From assembly GCF_014652675.1 (NCBI RefSeq), contig NZ_BMZG01000011.1, forward strand, positions 429 to 64,428: a DNA stretch of 64,000 nt, written 5' to 3'. Below the pieces are notes generated by a model that was given only the letters and a program-made list of their open reading frames with translations, made no database searches and was not told the origin of the DNA. Positions 1 through 8,115 of the stretch are shown here, one piece after another. Numbering within the stretch: the stretch's first letter is position 1; each line of letters opens with the position of its first letter. The DNA comes from Formosimonas limnophila (GTDB taxonomy: Bacteria; Pseudomonadota; Gammaproteobacteria; Burkholderiales; Burkholderiaceae). Position numbers and translations under genes: made by a program.

Positions 1-398
1 GGTTGACCTTTCACTCGATGATTCGCTTGCGTGACAATAATGCGCTCGCCTGACTGTGTGTCAATCGCCATCAAACCCGTTTGGTTCAGGGCTTTATCCA
101 ATGCAAACTCGAACGTCTGCGCAGAATCACCAACCAGCTCAATGTGCTTGATGAGAAAGCTCGGCGATTCAGTCAATGGCAAGGTGATGGTGACAGGCTT
201 GTCTTTGGCCTGCTCTCCATCCAAACGAACATCAGGCGCCGGTGGCTGCTGTTCTTGTACTTGCTTGGCTCGATCTTGGGCGCGGCGCAACTCGTCTGTT
301 TGGATGTCTTGGGGTACGGTTTGAGCACGCACGAAAAAAGCAGGCATTGTGAGAATGCCTGCTACCATTAAAGACCGAGCAGTACGAGTAAGGCGCAT
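1..398 (-). CDS. ShlB/FhaC/HecB-family outer-membrane TpsB transporter, N-terminal part only
   Basis: The reading frame starts at an ATG at 398 and runs off the left edge, so only about 132 residues are visible. The first 26 residues form a signal peptide (basic MRLTRTAR start, hydrophobic core, cut near VRAQ). A Gln/Arg-rich helix follows (about residues 30-52), then a Pro-rich linker and a beta-type segment with the pattern LPLTESPSFLIKHIELVGD at about 72-90. This order is that of TpsB proteins, whose periplasmic POTRA domains precede a 16-strand barrel that exports a large TpsA adhesin or haemolysin. The barrel and the partner exoprotein are outside the window. It is probably a host gene rather than part of the neighbouring prophage, but no boundary signal proves this. 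Confidence 0.72.
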   Translation of the reverse strand, partial: MRLTRTARSLMVAGILTMPAFFVRAQTVPQDIQTDELRRAQDRAKQVQEQQPPAPDVRLDGEQAKDKPVTITLPLTESPSFLIKHIELVGDSAQTFEFALDKALNQTGLMAIDTQSGERIIVTQANHRVKGQ

Positions 399-510
399 CT
401 ATATGAGTTGAGCAGAAATTAAGCTTATGTTGAATGTCTGATTTTAACTGTATTTGTCCATTATAGCATGTACATTTTTAAGATATACGCAAATAAAACA
501 CAACATTTCA

Positions 511-543
511 ATTGATTAAACTTTAAATTATTTAATAATCAAT
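511..543. promoter_or_regulatory. Candidate operator: 8-bp inverted repeat in the AT-rich divergent region
   Basis: ATTGATTA at 511-518 is matched by TAATCAAT at 536-543, a perfect inverted repeat with arms two helical turns apart. It lies in the AT-rich gap (399-587) between the divergent transporter gene and the HTH regulator gene, about 45 bases before the regulator start. Position and symmetry fit autoregulation by that regulator. This is inference; no clear -35/-10 pair is assigned. Confidence 0.35.
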
Positions 544-587
544 TTATTAGTTTTCTTTCGATGGGGCTGTGATTAGATAATTCGCCC

Positions 588-965
588 ATGTACACCGAAC
601 AAGAAAAGCAAGCATTCAGTGAGCGGCTCAAAGCAGCTCTGGCTGCTGCCGCCCCAAAAATACATACGGCAAGCGATGTGGCGACTCAATTTAACCTGCG
701 CCACACCAAAAAGCCTGTGAGCAATCAAGCCGTGCACAAATGGCTCACAGGACAAGCATTCCCTCAGATTTATAATTTAGAAACTTTGGCTAATTGGCTG
801 AACGTATCAACCAACTGGTTGAGAACAGGCTACGATACAGTTGATGACCAGCCCGAATTGACTGATTTGGAGTATATGCTCTTGGAACGCTTCACTGTCT
901 TATCTGAACAACAAAAGAAATTACTGATCGAATTGATCGACCAACTAAAAAAAGCCACAGACTAA
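588..965 (+). CDS. Small helix-turn-helix regulator (phage-repressor-like)
   Basis: A 125-residue DNA-binding protein. Residues about 25-75 form an XRE-like HTH: SDVATQFNLRH leads into VSNQAVHKWLTGQAFPQ as the likely recognition helix, then ETLANWLNVSTNWLRTG. The C-terminal 45 residues are helical and charged and may dimerise. It lacks a LexA-type protease domain, so it would be a short non-cleaved regulator. It is the only plus-strand gene at this end and converges on the late prophage genes, a plausible place for an immunity or control gene. The start lacks an obvious Shine-Dalgarno sequence. It could equally be a host regulator beside the integration site. Confidence 0.7.
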   Translation: MYTEQEKQAFSERLKAALAAAAPKIHTASDVATQFNLRHTKKPVSNQAVHKWLTGQAFPQIYNLETLANWLNVSTNWLRTGYDTVDDQPELTDLEYMLLERFTVLSEQQKKLLIELIDQLKKATD

Positions 966-980
966 AATGTAATGCGCACT

Positions 981-1019
981 GCCTCAAAAGTGAACTGAAT
1001 CTTTCGAGGCTTAGTTTTT
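981..1019 (+). terminator. Rho-independent terminator of the HTH gene
   Basis: 981-990 pairs with 1001-1010 (GCCTC and AAAG arms with one mismatch, 10-nt loop), followed by a T run at 1015-1019. It lies 15 bases after the HTH stop codon. Its tail overlaps the end of the convergent prophage gene. Confidence 0.6.
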
Positions 1020-3992
1020 CGCAGCCAACCCGCCAATCCCTCCTGTCACAATTCTGGCAATGTCTCGATCCGACACATCTTGCGTCAGCGGCATTTCAAA
1101 CGCAGGTTCAGCAGTGGGTGCTGGCTTGTTCTGATTGAGCTTCATGGCATTGTCAAAGCTACTGGCCTTTTTGCCCGACTGCGCCAACCACTCATGAATG
1201 TCTTTGGGCACGTTGATGTTCGCTTTCGGTATAGCGGCTTGTGTCGGCACTGATGCGTTGATGGTGCTGCCTGACGTTTGACCAAGTGCCGCCCCGATAC
1301 CGCCCGCTGTCACCGTGGGGCTTTGTACCTTGTGTGCTGGTTGTTGGCGACCCTCCAGATACGGGTCAACCGCATACATCGCCCGGCCTTTCTTTCGTTG
1401 ACGGGCAAGCCATTTATCGGCAGCATACTGGTGCACACCATCATTCTTACCACCATGGCTTTCACTGATCCAACGCTTGCCCACTGCATCAATGGTTACT
1501 TGCGCAATGTGATCAATGTCGTTGAAGCGTTGATTTTTCTTACCATTCGACGTACCGAGCAACATGCCTTCTTTGAGCAAGGTTTCGTTGATTTCTCTAT
1601 TTGCCCACATCTGCCCCGTGGCTTTTTGTACCGCTTGAATTTGTCCTGCCGCAGTGCTGGCTTTTTTCAGCAGCTTGGGGTCAAACCGTGTACCCAGCGC
1701 GCGATTCATATCGCTCACCACAGCCGTTTGTAACTCATACACCCATTGCGAGCAATCCACTTGACCTGCCGCCAGTGAGCCATGACTCGCCGCACTGTAG
1801 CCAATACCATTATTGGCTTGCGTGAATGCAAAGCCCTTGCTGACTACTTCGCCGTTGCTCGTGGCTGGGTTTGAACGATTGGCTGTATTTGGGGTTGCTT
1901 GAGTCAGTGGTTGTTCTCGGTACACACCCTGCAACGCCGCCTCACCCCATGCCGCATAGCTCGAAGTCTTGGTTTTATTGCCATCCACGCTGTCAATCCC
2001 TTGGCCGTACCATTTGTTGGCACGACCCGCCCCGCCAATGTGCGCCGCTGCCGCATAACCCAAAGCTGCCGCTTTGTTGCCCTTGTGGTATTTTTGGCCT
2101 GTCTTGATGTTCGACTCAATCAAACGACGCATCGACTCATCTTGTAAGGCCTTGCTGTTTCGGTAAGCTGATAAGCCACCCGCAACAGTCCAATTGCTCG
2201 GGTCAGCCAAAAAGGCTTTATGCGCTTTGATGTCACTGCCATTGGCAATGCCTTTGTTTTGAAGAACGGCGGTATCAAACTTGCGCCGATCAATCATGCC
2301 CGTTTGTGCCAAAGCCGATGCGCCAAACTGATACAAGCCCGTATAGCCCCACTTGTTCTGTAAGTCAAGTTGACCACCCCGATTCTCTTTGTGAATCATG
2401 CGGTTCATGAAGGCACGGGTCTCCTCCGTGCTGTACCCGTTCAAATTGCTCGCCAAAAATTCGCCGTAATCTTTAACGCCACCGACCGCTGACCGTGTAC
2501 CGCTTATTTGACTGCCAATTTGCCCCGTCATGCCCAAATAGCCTTGTTTGGCCTGACCCACCAAACCTCCCAAAAATGAGCTCGCCGTTGAGGCCATGCC
2601 CTTGACATCCACCCCAGTGAGTTGCTTTAAAGAGTCATTGGCCTGTGCACCCATTTGGCTGAACACCTGCCCCGCCTGTTTGAACCAGTCACCAAACGCC
2701 CTCGTCAAACTTGCCACCGCGCTGTCCCAGACTTTGCTCATGTTGGATGTGGCGTTCTGCCAAGTGCTGGACACATTGTCACCCACATCACGCCAGTTGA
2801 CATCCGCCAACCAGTGACCAATCAACTCGCCCGCTGAGTCACCCGCAAAGTAACCCGCCGCACCGCCCACAATCGCACCGATGGCCGTACCAATCACGGG
2901 AATAACAGAGCCAATCGCCGCACCCGCAGCAGCTCCTGCCCACAAACCACCTGCGCCGCCAGCCAGTCCGCCAATCAAACCCGTCGTTTTTTTGGTTTTG
3001 TTGATGGGTTTGTCTATCTCATCGGCCTCACTGTCGTTTGAGAATGCGCCAAAGGCCAACCCAGCCAGTGCGGCGATTTTGCCGATGCGTGGAATTTTGG
3101 AGAATAGTTTAAGGCCACCACTGGCAAGCCCACCCATACCTGACAAGCTAGGCAATCCAGACAACAAGCCAGTATTAGCCGCATGAGCCACAGGTTTGTT
3201 TTCAATGGCTTTGAGGTGTTTGAGCTCTGCTTTTGAAAACTCACTTTGCGTTGTCTGGCTTTTGGTCAGTGCTTGCCAAATCCGATTGAGCCAGCCCGCT
3301 TGCATGCGCTCTTGTTTGGCAAACACCTTTGCCATGCCTCGCCCCAAAGGCGTGAGTGCTTCTTTACCTGCCCCCAAAAACTGCCCCACCTCGCTCAAAC
3401 CAGCAATCATGGGATCAAGCTCGTCATTGTCTTGCATGAGACTGCTGCCCATACTTTTGATGTCTGCGGCCATTTCCGTCATGAGGCGTTGCGACTTGTC
3501 ATAGGCGGTACTATCGCTGTTGCTCAGGTTGCCTTGAGCCATAAAACGGCCTTGCTTGTCTCGCGTGGGCGGTGAAGGTTTTACACTCGACACCTCCTGT
3601 GATTTATTAACGTGCACTTGCTCACCATTTTGTGTTGATGCTGTGCTGTTTTTGTTGACTCTGACTGGTGTTCGTCGCACCTCAGTGGTTATCGTTTGTT
3701 GTATCGCGGTGGGTTGAGGCGTGAGTTGTGACGTCGCATTTTGATGAGTTGATGCCACCCTTTTGGGCGTTGTGCGTGAGGGCATCAGCGCATGGTGCGC
3801 CTGACCAAACACGCCGTTTGCGGCAGGTCTCTGGTTGCGTTGAACGTGTGCAGTGGCCGCTTGACCATACCGCTGCGTCAATAACCGCCGTATGGCACTG
3901 GTGTCACTGTGAATGGCGGTGAGTGTTCGATCCACATCTGAACCATCAATACGTGTACCCGTTAAAAAACCGGTGGAGTCATGTGCCAGCAT
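1011..3992 (-). CDS. Large phage tail-hub/virion protein with two cell-wall hydrolase domains
   Basis: 993 residues. The N-terminal third is low-complexity, Thr/Gln/Asn-rich and probably flexible. Residues about 334-385 are a Gly/Ala zipper (repeated GGxxGGxxAG and AAGAAIG patterns), typical of segments that insert in or cross a membrane. Residues about 520-700 look like a lysozyme/lytic-transglycosylase-like domain: the candidate acid is in HKENRGG near 534, followed by WGYTGLYQFG and an AAALGYAAAAHIGG helix. Residues about 745-850 resemble an NlpC/P60-type cysteine peptidase, with Cys in DCSQW near 747 and His in DIDH near 827. The architecture fits a protein that opens the wall during DNA entry. 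It is the last gene of the portal block and follows the tube-like gene by two bases. It could alternatively include tape-measure function. No separate endolysin is seen. Confidence 0.6.
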   Translation of the reverse strand: MLAHDSTGFLTGTRIDGSDVDRTLTAIHSDTSAIRRLLTQRYGQAATAHVQRNQRPAANGVFGQAHHALMPSRTTPKRVASTHQNATSQLTPQPTAIQQTITTEVRRTPVRVNKNSTASTQNGEQVHVNKSQEVSSVKPSPPTRDKQGRFMAQGNLSNSDSTAYDKSQRLMTEMAADIKSMGSSLMQDNDELDPMIAGLSEVGQFLGAGKEALTPLGRGMAKVFAKQERMQAGWLNRIWQALTKSQTTQSEFSKAELKHLKAIENKPVAHAANTGLLSGLPSLSGMGGLASGGLKLFSKIPRIGKIAALAGLAFGAFSNDSEADEIDKPINKTKKTTGLIGGLAGGAGGLWAGAAAGAAIGSVIPVIGTAIGAIVGGAAGYFAGDSAGELIGHWLADVNWRDVGDNVSSTWQNATSNMSKVWDSAVASLTRAFGDWFKQAGQVFSQMGAQANDSLKQLTGVDVKGMASTASSFLGGLVGQAKQGYLGMTGQIGSQISGTRSAVGGVKDYGEFLASNLNGYSTEETRAFMNRMIHKENRGGQLDLQNKWGYTGLYQFGASALAQTGMIDRRKFDTAVLQNKGIANGSDIKAHKAFLADPSNWTVAGGLSAYRNSKALQDESMRRLIESNIKTGQKYHKGNKAAALGYAAAAHIGGAGRANKWYGQGIDSVDGNKTKTSSYAAWGEAALQGVYREQPLTQATPNTANRSNPATSNGEVVSKGFAFTQANNGIGYSAASHGSLAAGQVDCSQWVYELQTAVVSDMNRALGTRFDPKLLKKASTAAGQIQAVQKATGQMWANREINETLLKEGMLLGTSNGKKNQRFNDIDHIAQVTIDAVGKRWISESHGGKNDGVHQYAADKWLARQRKKGRAMYAVDPYLEGRQQPAHKVQSPTVTAGGIGAALGQTSGSTINASVPTQAAIPKANINVPKDIHEWLAQSGKKASSFDNAMKLNQNKPAPTAEPAFEMPLTQDVSDRDIARIVTGGIGGLAAKN

Positions 3993-3994
3993 CG

Positions 3995-4918
3995 TTATTC
4001 CATAAAAGTGTCAATTTGGGTGAAGGTCATGGTGAACTCACTGACAGCTTGCTCACGTCGTGACAACTCATGCTCGATGGTATTCGGGCGCAACAATAAG
4101 GTTTCTTCAAAACCACCTTGATTGGACTCATCATCGGCAAACGAATGCAAAATCCGCATACGCAGCAAGTAGTCACTCATCACGCCGACCGTGCCATCAC
4201 TGTGTGCCGCTTGGCTGGCTTTGGCCTTGAACCAGCGTTTGATGGTGCCGTTTTCATCATCGAAGGTGGTCACGCGTACCTCGGTCGCGGTTGCGCCCGT
4301 GATTCGATCCGCAACACTACTACCCAGCTTGACCTTGTCCCCCTCAATGCCGATCGCGCTGTAGCTCACATCAGCAGCCAACAAGTTGAACACCGAGGTC
4401 AGACCTGTACCCGTGGCAGGGCTACTGGTTGGCTGATTGCCCAATAAGTAACCGAGGCCAACATTCAGAGCAGTATTAGCCATACCACCCACGCCACCCA
4501 TCAACCCGCTGGCAGCCAAGCTACTTGCCTCATCCGAAAACTCAATCAAAAACAGGTTCTTTTTACCCAGCCGCAGATTGATGTGGGCATCGAGCAGTTG
4601 TTCATGCTCAAACAGGGACTTGTAAGCGAGGTATTCGGTTTTGCTGTTGAAACGGTCGTATTCACCGACGGCAATACCCGCATGGTCAAACAGGCGATTA
4701 AGCACCCCCGCATTAACGGCCTCATTGAGTGCCCCTGCAATGTCTCCATGCAACAAATCATTGATCGCACGTGCTCCGTGCCGCACCATCGGCAATTGGC
4801 TCATGGGGATGCGTTGCGCGATTTGACCCGCCACATAGCCGCCCAGCGTTTCGCCCAATGCGCCACCCAGCACCGAGCCGAGCCCTAAGTCGTTCATGAC
4901 TTCGTCAAAAATACTCAT
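3995..4918 (-). CDS. Phage tail-tube/baseplate-tube-like structural protein
   Basis: 307 residues. Gly/Ala-rich stretches (residues 13-30 and about 140-165) flank a beta-rich C-terminal half containing TEVRVTTFDDENG and SEFTMTFTQIDTFM. The alternating beta pattern and final antiparallel pair recall tail-tube-fold proteins of contractile phages, such as T4 gp19, gp48 and gp54. The assignment is by general pattern, not by a diagnostic motif. The start overlaps the portal stop codon in an ATGA junction, so translation is probably coupled. It could instead be a baseplate hub adaptor. Confidence 0.4.
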   Translation of the reverse strand: MSIFDEVMNDLGLGSVLGGALGETLGGYVAGQIAQRIPMSQLPMVRHGARAINDLLHGDIAGALNEAVNAGVLNRLFDHAGIAVGEYDRFNSKTEYLAYKSLFEHEQLLDAHINLRLGKKNLFLIEFSDEASSLAASGLMGGVGGMANTALNVGLGYLLGNQPTSSPATGTGLTSVFNLLAADVSYSAIGIEGDKVKLGSSVADRITGATATEVRVTTFDDENGTIKRWFKAKASQAAHSDGTVGVMSDYLLRMRILHSFADDESNQGGFEETLLLRPNTIEHELSRREQAVSEFTMTFTQIDTFME

Positions 4919-6465
4919 GGTGAGCCCTCTTGAGCGGGGGCTGATTCGGCTGGGGTTTTGAGCATGGCTTTGGCATACGTAAGTGCCTCATCCTCATCGA
5001 GCAGCATCTGCTTGGTGAGAAACAGCGTCATGGCAGCCTCATCGCTGATGAGTTCTTTGGCCTGTGCCAAGGTTTGCACCATTAAACCTGCGCCATTGAT
5101 CGCATTGGCCTTGGTGGTTTGCTTTTCAGCTTCATAGGCCGACAGTGAGCCGTAAAAGCTGATGGTGTACGGGCGTTTGCCATCTTTAAAGGCTTTTTGG
5201 TGTTTGACACGCAGATGGGTGTCGATGATGGTGTTGAAGAATTCAGTCAAAGCGGCGCGAATGATGCGGCTGCCTTCGGCAATTTGCACGCTGACTCTAA
5301 AAAAGCCCCCATCACCCAAGCCACCGCTCAACTGATCCGAAAACCCCAGCATTGCCAAATCCACCCCGAGTGCACCCGACATCAAGCGAGCGTGCATCAT
5401 GACATCGTCAATGGTGATCGAACCTGTGCGTTTTGAACCGAGTCCGTCACCGATGAGCGTGACTTGCTTGTCTTCTGTCTGGGGGATGATGTGACGCACC
5501 CGCTCCAACATGGGTTTGCCCGTCATGGCCTGCTTGGCCAAGTTTTTAGAGGCGGTGAACATGTCAACAAGGTTTTGTTTAAAGCGTTTGTGTTGCTCGT
5601 CTGAGCCGCCTTTGAGGGTGTAGCCAATGATCGCCTCGTCAATCGAATCGACCCAGCGTTGACCGACCACCCCCGCCAGAGCCGTGTAAAAATTGAAAAA
5701 GTATTCTTCGCACAAGTCGAGCAGTGAGCCGCCCACCATCGAGGGCAAGACAGGCAATTGATCGTATTCGTCTTCTAAGATATTGGCGCGTTGGGCTTTA
5801 AAGGTCACTTCACTTTGTGTGGTCCATGAGGTACGCGGCAGCTCAAACCGTGCCACCTGATCGGTGGTCATGCGCCCAAGTGATTTACCGTCGCCATTGG
5901 AGACAATGTAGCCAATGGTTTTACCTCCCTTCTCATAGGGTAATACCAAAGGTGGGTAGAGCATTTCATCATCGTTGATGGCAATCACGCCTTGCTTGTC
6001 TTTGAGATACAGGCGCACATACGAATCACCAAAAGCCAAGCCCCTGAATGCGACCGATTTAACGATTTTGTTGAACATGACAGCCAAGTCATCGTTCAAC
6101 TCTTGCACAATGGCATCGTCTTGGTCTGTCGCCGAGCCACTTTTTTCGATAAAAATGAGGTTGCCGTTGGTTTCATGGCCGCCCAAGGCGGCTGTGACAT
6201 GTAAGTCAAGGGCACGGGCAATCATGGGGTCTCGTTCCATCAAGCCCCAAGCCGCGTAAATCTCTTGGCGTGAACGCACACCATGCTTGCCGCCCACCAT
6301 CAACGCACGGGTGCTGATGCCTGCGGTTAAAACATCGTCTTCGGGGATGGGAGTGGCAAATTCTGTTGTGGCTTGGGTTTGGTTGCTCCTACCAAACCAT
6401 TTGCGCCATGTGTTCGATAAACTGCGGTTGATCGCCTCAATCCGTGTACCCGTTCGTGCGGCCAT
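4915..6465 (-). CDS. Phage portal protein
   Basis: 516 residues from the chosen start. It shows the portal pattern: an N-terminal region with RSRQEIYAAWGLMERDP and ARALDLHVTAALGG (wing and crown entry), a long mixed domain, and a helical C-terminus with repeated LxxAKxL segments. Portals form the dodecameric DNA gate that binds the large terminase. Two further in-frame ATGs lie upstream (6498 and 6606), but a promoter-like element at 6489-6531 puts the expected transcript start near 6482. The ATG at 6465, preceded by TGGGGTGGGT, is therefore the best start. It begins a three-gene block with the tube-like and hub genes. It is unusual that the portal lies about 26 kb from the terminase genes. 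Confidence 0.7.
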   Translation of the reverse strand: MAARTGTRIEAINRSLSNTWRKWFGRSNQTQATTEFATPIPEDDVLTAGISTRALMVGGKHGVRSRQEIYAAWGLMERDPMIARALDLHVTAALGGHETNGNLIFIEKSGSATDQDDAIVQELNDDLAVMFNKIVKSVAFRGLAFGDSYVRLYLKDKQGVIAINDDEMLYPPLVLPYEKGGKTIGYIVSNGDGKSLGRMTTDQVARFELPRTSWTTQSEVTFKAQRANILEDEYDQLPVLPSMVGGSLLDLCEEYFFNFYTALAGVVGQRWVDSIDEAIIGYTLKGGSDEQHKRFKQNLVDMFTASKNLAKQAMTGKPMLERVRHIIPQTEDKQVTLIGDGLGSKRTGSITIDDVMMHARLMSGALGVDLAMLGFSDQLSGGLGDGGFFRVSVQIAEGSRIIRAALTEFFNTIIDTHLRVKHQKAFKDGKRPYTISFYGSLSAYEAEKQTTKANAINGAGLMVQTLAQAKELISDEAAMTLFLTKQMLLDEDEALTYAKAMLKTPAESAPAQEGSP

Positions 6466-6488
6466 ACCCACCCCAAAATGAAAGGGGT

Positions 6489-6531
6489 ATTGTGGCATTG
6501 AGGATTTTTGCGACAGGTGGAATTTTCCAAA
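6489..6531 (-). promoter_or_regulatory. Phage promoter box, copy A (ahead of the portal block)
   Basis: Read on the minus strand: TTTGGAAAATTCCACC begins at 6531, and a -10-like CACAAT with a TG extension lies at 6494-6489. Spacing from box to hexamer is identical to the other four copies (23665-23707, 28713-28755, 38478-38520, 18185-18227). The imperfect dyad TGGAAAATTCCA would be centred near -41.5. Confidence 0.55.
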
Positions 6532-6532
6532 G

Positions 6533-6569
6533 CAAAAACAAGCCCCTCGGCCAAAAGGCGCGAAGGGCT
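6533..6569 (-). terminator. Rho-independent terminator after the DUF5623 gene
   Basis: On the minus strand the arms AGCCCTTCG and CGAGGGGCT, with an inner GCC/GGC extension, form a stem with a TTTT loop, followed by TGTTTTTGC. It ends the transcript of the DUF5623 gene and lies directly upstream of promoter copy A, which separates that gene from the portal block. Confidence 0.75.
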
Positions 6570-6636
6570 CTGAGGTACTGCTGTGAATGAGAAAATAGCA
6601 TAACACAATGCAGACATTTGAGATGAATAACTACGC

Positions 6637-7461
6637 TCACCTCACAGATGATTCACCTTGCCAATTTTGCTCTGATGGAGAATGCCTTATTTGAGCCAAG
6701 GCTGTGAGTATCGGATCTAACGGCACACCTCTTTCGTTATGAGATAATAAATACAGCTCTGTGCCTCCAAATGGGTTGTGCATTCCCAACCAATCAGGTT
6801 TGGCTTCTTGATAACCATGAGTGCGACACCACGCCTCTCGCGCCGTGAAGCGATTCTGTTGGATATCACCATAGGGTTCATCAACAATTAAGTACCGCTT
6901 GTTGCCATCCAACCAAATACTCACATGATCTTGACCTGGTACCACTTGAATCTCGCCTTTTTTAATCGGATATGCCTTGCTGTAACCTGTTGATGGACGT
7001 AAACCTGTCGCTGCAATAAATTGCAGTATTCGCGCGGCGGTACAAACAGAGGAACGTGCCATACTTTGATTTCTGCAATAGTCAGACCGCTGTAAATGGT
7101 CTGTATTGACCTGCTCGTAGCGATGTAACTCACTGAGTTTTTTCAAGTCCGCTGGCTTTAACAGCTCGTTCAACGGTTTATGTAATGAAATGCTTAGTCG
7201 CTCTTTTCCAATCTGTTGACCCTGCCGCTCTTGCCAATACGCGGTCAGATGGATTGGATACTCTGCTTGAGTTTGACTGGTTAAGCGTTTCAGTTGGTTT
7301 TGTGCATGCCGAAAATTCTCAAACCCAGCGACTTGCGCTGCCAAGTTAAGCGCAGCAGAGCGTGATAGTACATTCCCGTTGGTAGTTTGTTGCTTTTGGT
7401 ATTGGGTGGCTAGACGTTTGATGCCCACGATGGTGGACGGGCGAATCGATTGATTGACCAT
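6637..7461 (-). CDS. DUF5623-like accessory protein
   Basis: 274 residues from the ATG at 7461, which has a good GGAGA site seven bases upstream. The N-terminus shows the DUF5623 pattern RPSTIVGIKRLA followed by AALNLAAQVAGFENFRHAQ, a helical region common in plasmid and prophage proteins of unknown function. The rest is mixed and ends in a Trp-rich region (AWCRTHGY, KPDWLGMHNPFGG). The frame stays open upstream to a TTG near 7590 and encodes a strong membrane segment (LLTALLFVLGLIIFF), so a longer anchored form is possible. The gene has its own terminator and lies between the DarB-like block and the portal block, as expected for accessory cargo. Function unknown. Confidence 0.6.
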   Translation of the reverse strand: MVNQSIRPSTIVGIKRLATQYQKQQTTNGNVLSRSAALNLAAQVAGFENFRHAQNQLKRLTSQTQAEYPIHLTAYWQERQGQQIGKERLSISLHKPLNELLKPADLKKLSELHRYEQVNTDHLQRSDYCRNQSMARSSVCTAARILQFIAATGLRPSTGYSKAYPIKKGEIQVVPGQDHVSIWLDGNKRYLIVDEPYGDIQQNRFTAREAWCRTHGYQEAKPDWLGMHNPFGGTELYLLSHNERGVPLDPILTALAQIRHSPSEQNWQGESSVR

Positions 7462-7647
7462 TGGTTTCTCCAGATTAATCGAACGCGTTACCCACCAACC
7501 ACGCTTGACCCTGAAAAATATGATCAAACCTAAAACAAAGAGCAGTGCTGTCAACAGTTTTGCAATGGTGGGCATCAGGCTTATGCTCAAAGCCTGACGC
7601 CATTTTAGAGCACATCATTCCTATTGGCAAGCCCCCCCTTTCTCCAG

Positions 7648-8085
7648 TCATCCACGCCAATTCGACTCAAACTCATCATCGGTTAGTGTGTACACATCGC
7701 CTGTGTCATCATTAATCACAAAATCCCGATTGCCCTCAAAGTAATGCTCAAAATACCAGTCTCGAAACCCAAACGCTGCCACCATGGTTGCCTGTGGATG
7801 AATACTGCCATCAGGGTTTTTGACTGAATACAAATCCACCAAAGCAGGTGATTCAACATACCCCGCCAGCTCAAAACCACGCTTTTGTAAAATGTCTTTG
7901 ACCGCCCACCAGTACATGCCCAATGATAAAAACGCATCAGGCCGACGTTGGATATAGCCATACACCACCGTAAAAACATCCTCTTCCAGATTTTTATCGG
8001 GGTTCTTGGCGCTGTACTGGTTCTTTTCATTGTCGTACAACTCAATGAAGTGGGGGCTGTTCGGTCTGAATTCGATAAATTCCAT
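7648..8085 (-). CDS. Hypothetical protein downstream of the DarB-like gene
   Basis: 145 residues, acidic, rich in Trp, Tyr and Phe. No family is recognised. The ATG at 8085 follows AGGACACCGTT, the same leader pattern (AGGACACCGT) seen before the 1085-residue gene at 18155. It lies 30 bases after the DarB-like stop and is probably cotranscribed with it. No signal peptide or membrane segment is visible. A role alongside the DarB-like protein is suggested only by position. Confidence 0.6.
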   Translation of the reverse strand: MEFIEFRPNSPHFIELYDNEKNQYSAKNPDKNLEEDVFTVVYGYIQRRPDAFLSLGMYWWAVKDILQKRGFELAGYVESPALVDLYSVKNPDGSIHPQATMVAAFGFRDWYFEHYFEGNRDFVINDDTGDVYTLTDDEFESNWRG

Positions 8086-8115
8086 AACGGTGTCCTGTGT
8101 TTAATGCCGCTGTCG

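Noticed and set aside
399-1010. dif-like site for integrase-free Xer integration
   Set aside because: No sequence resembling the GCGCATAATGTATATTATG type core was found here or near the tRNA end.
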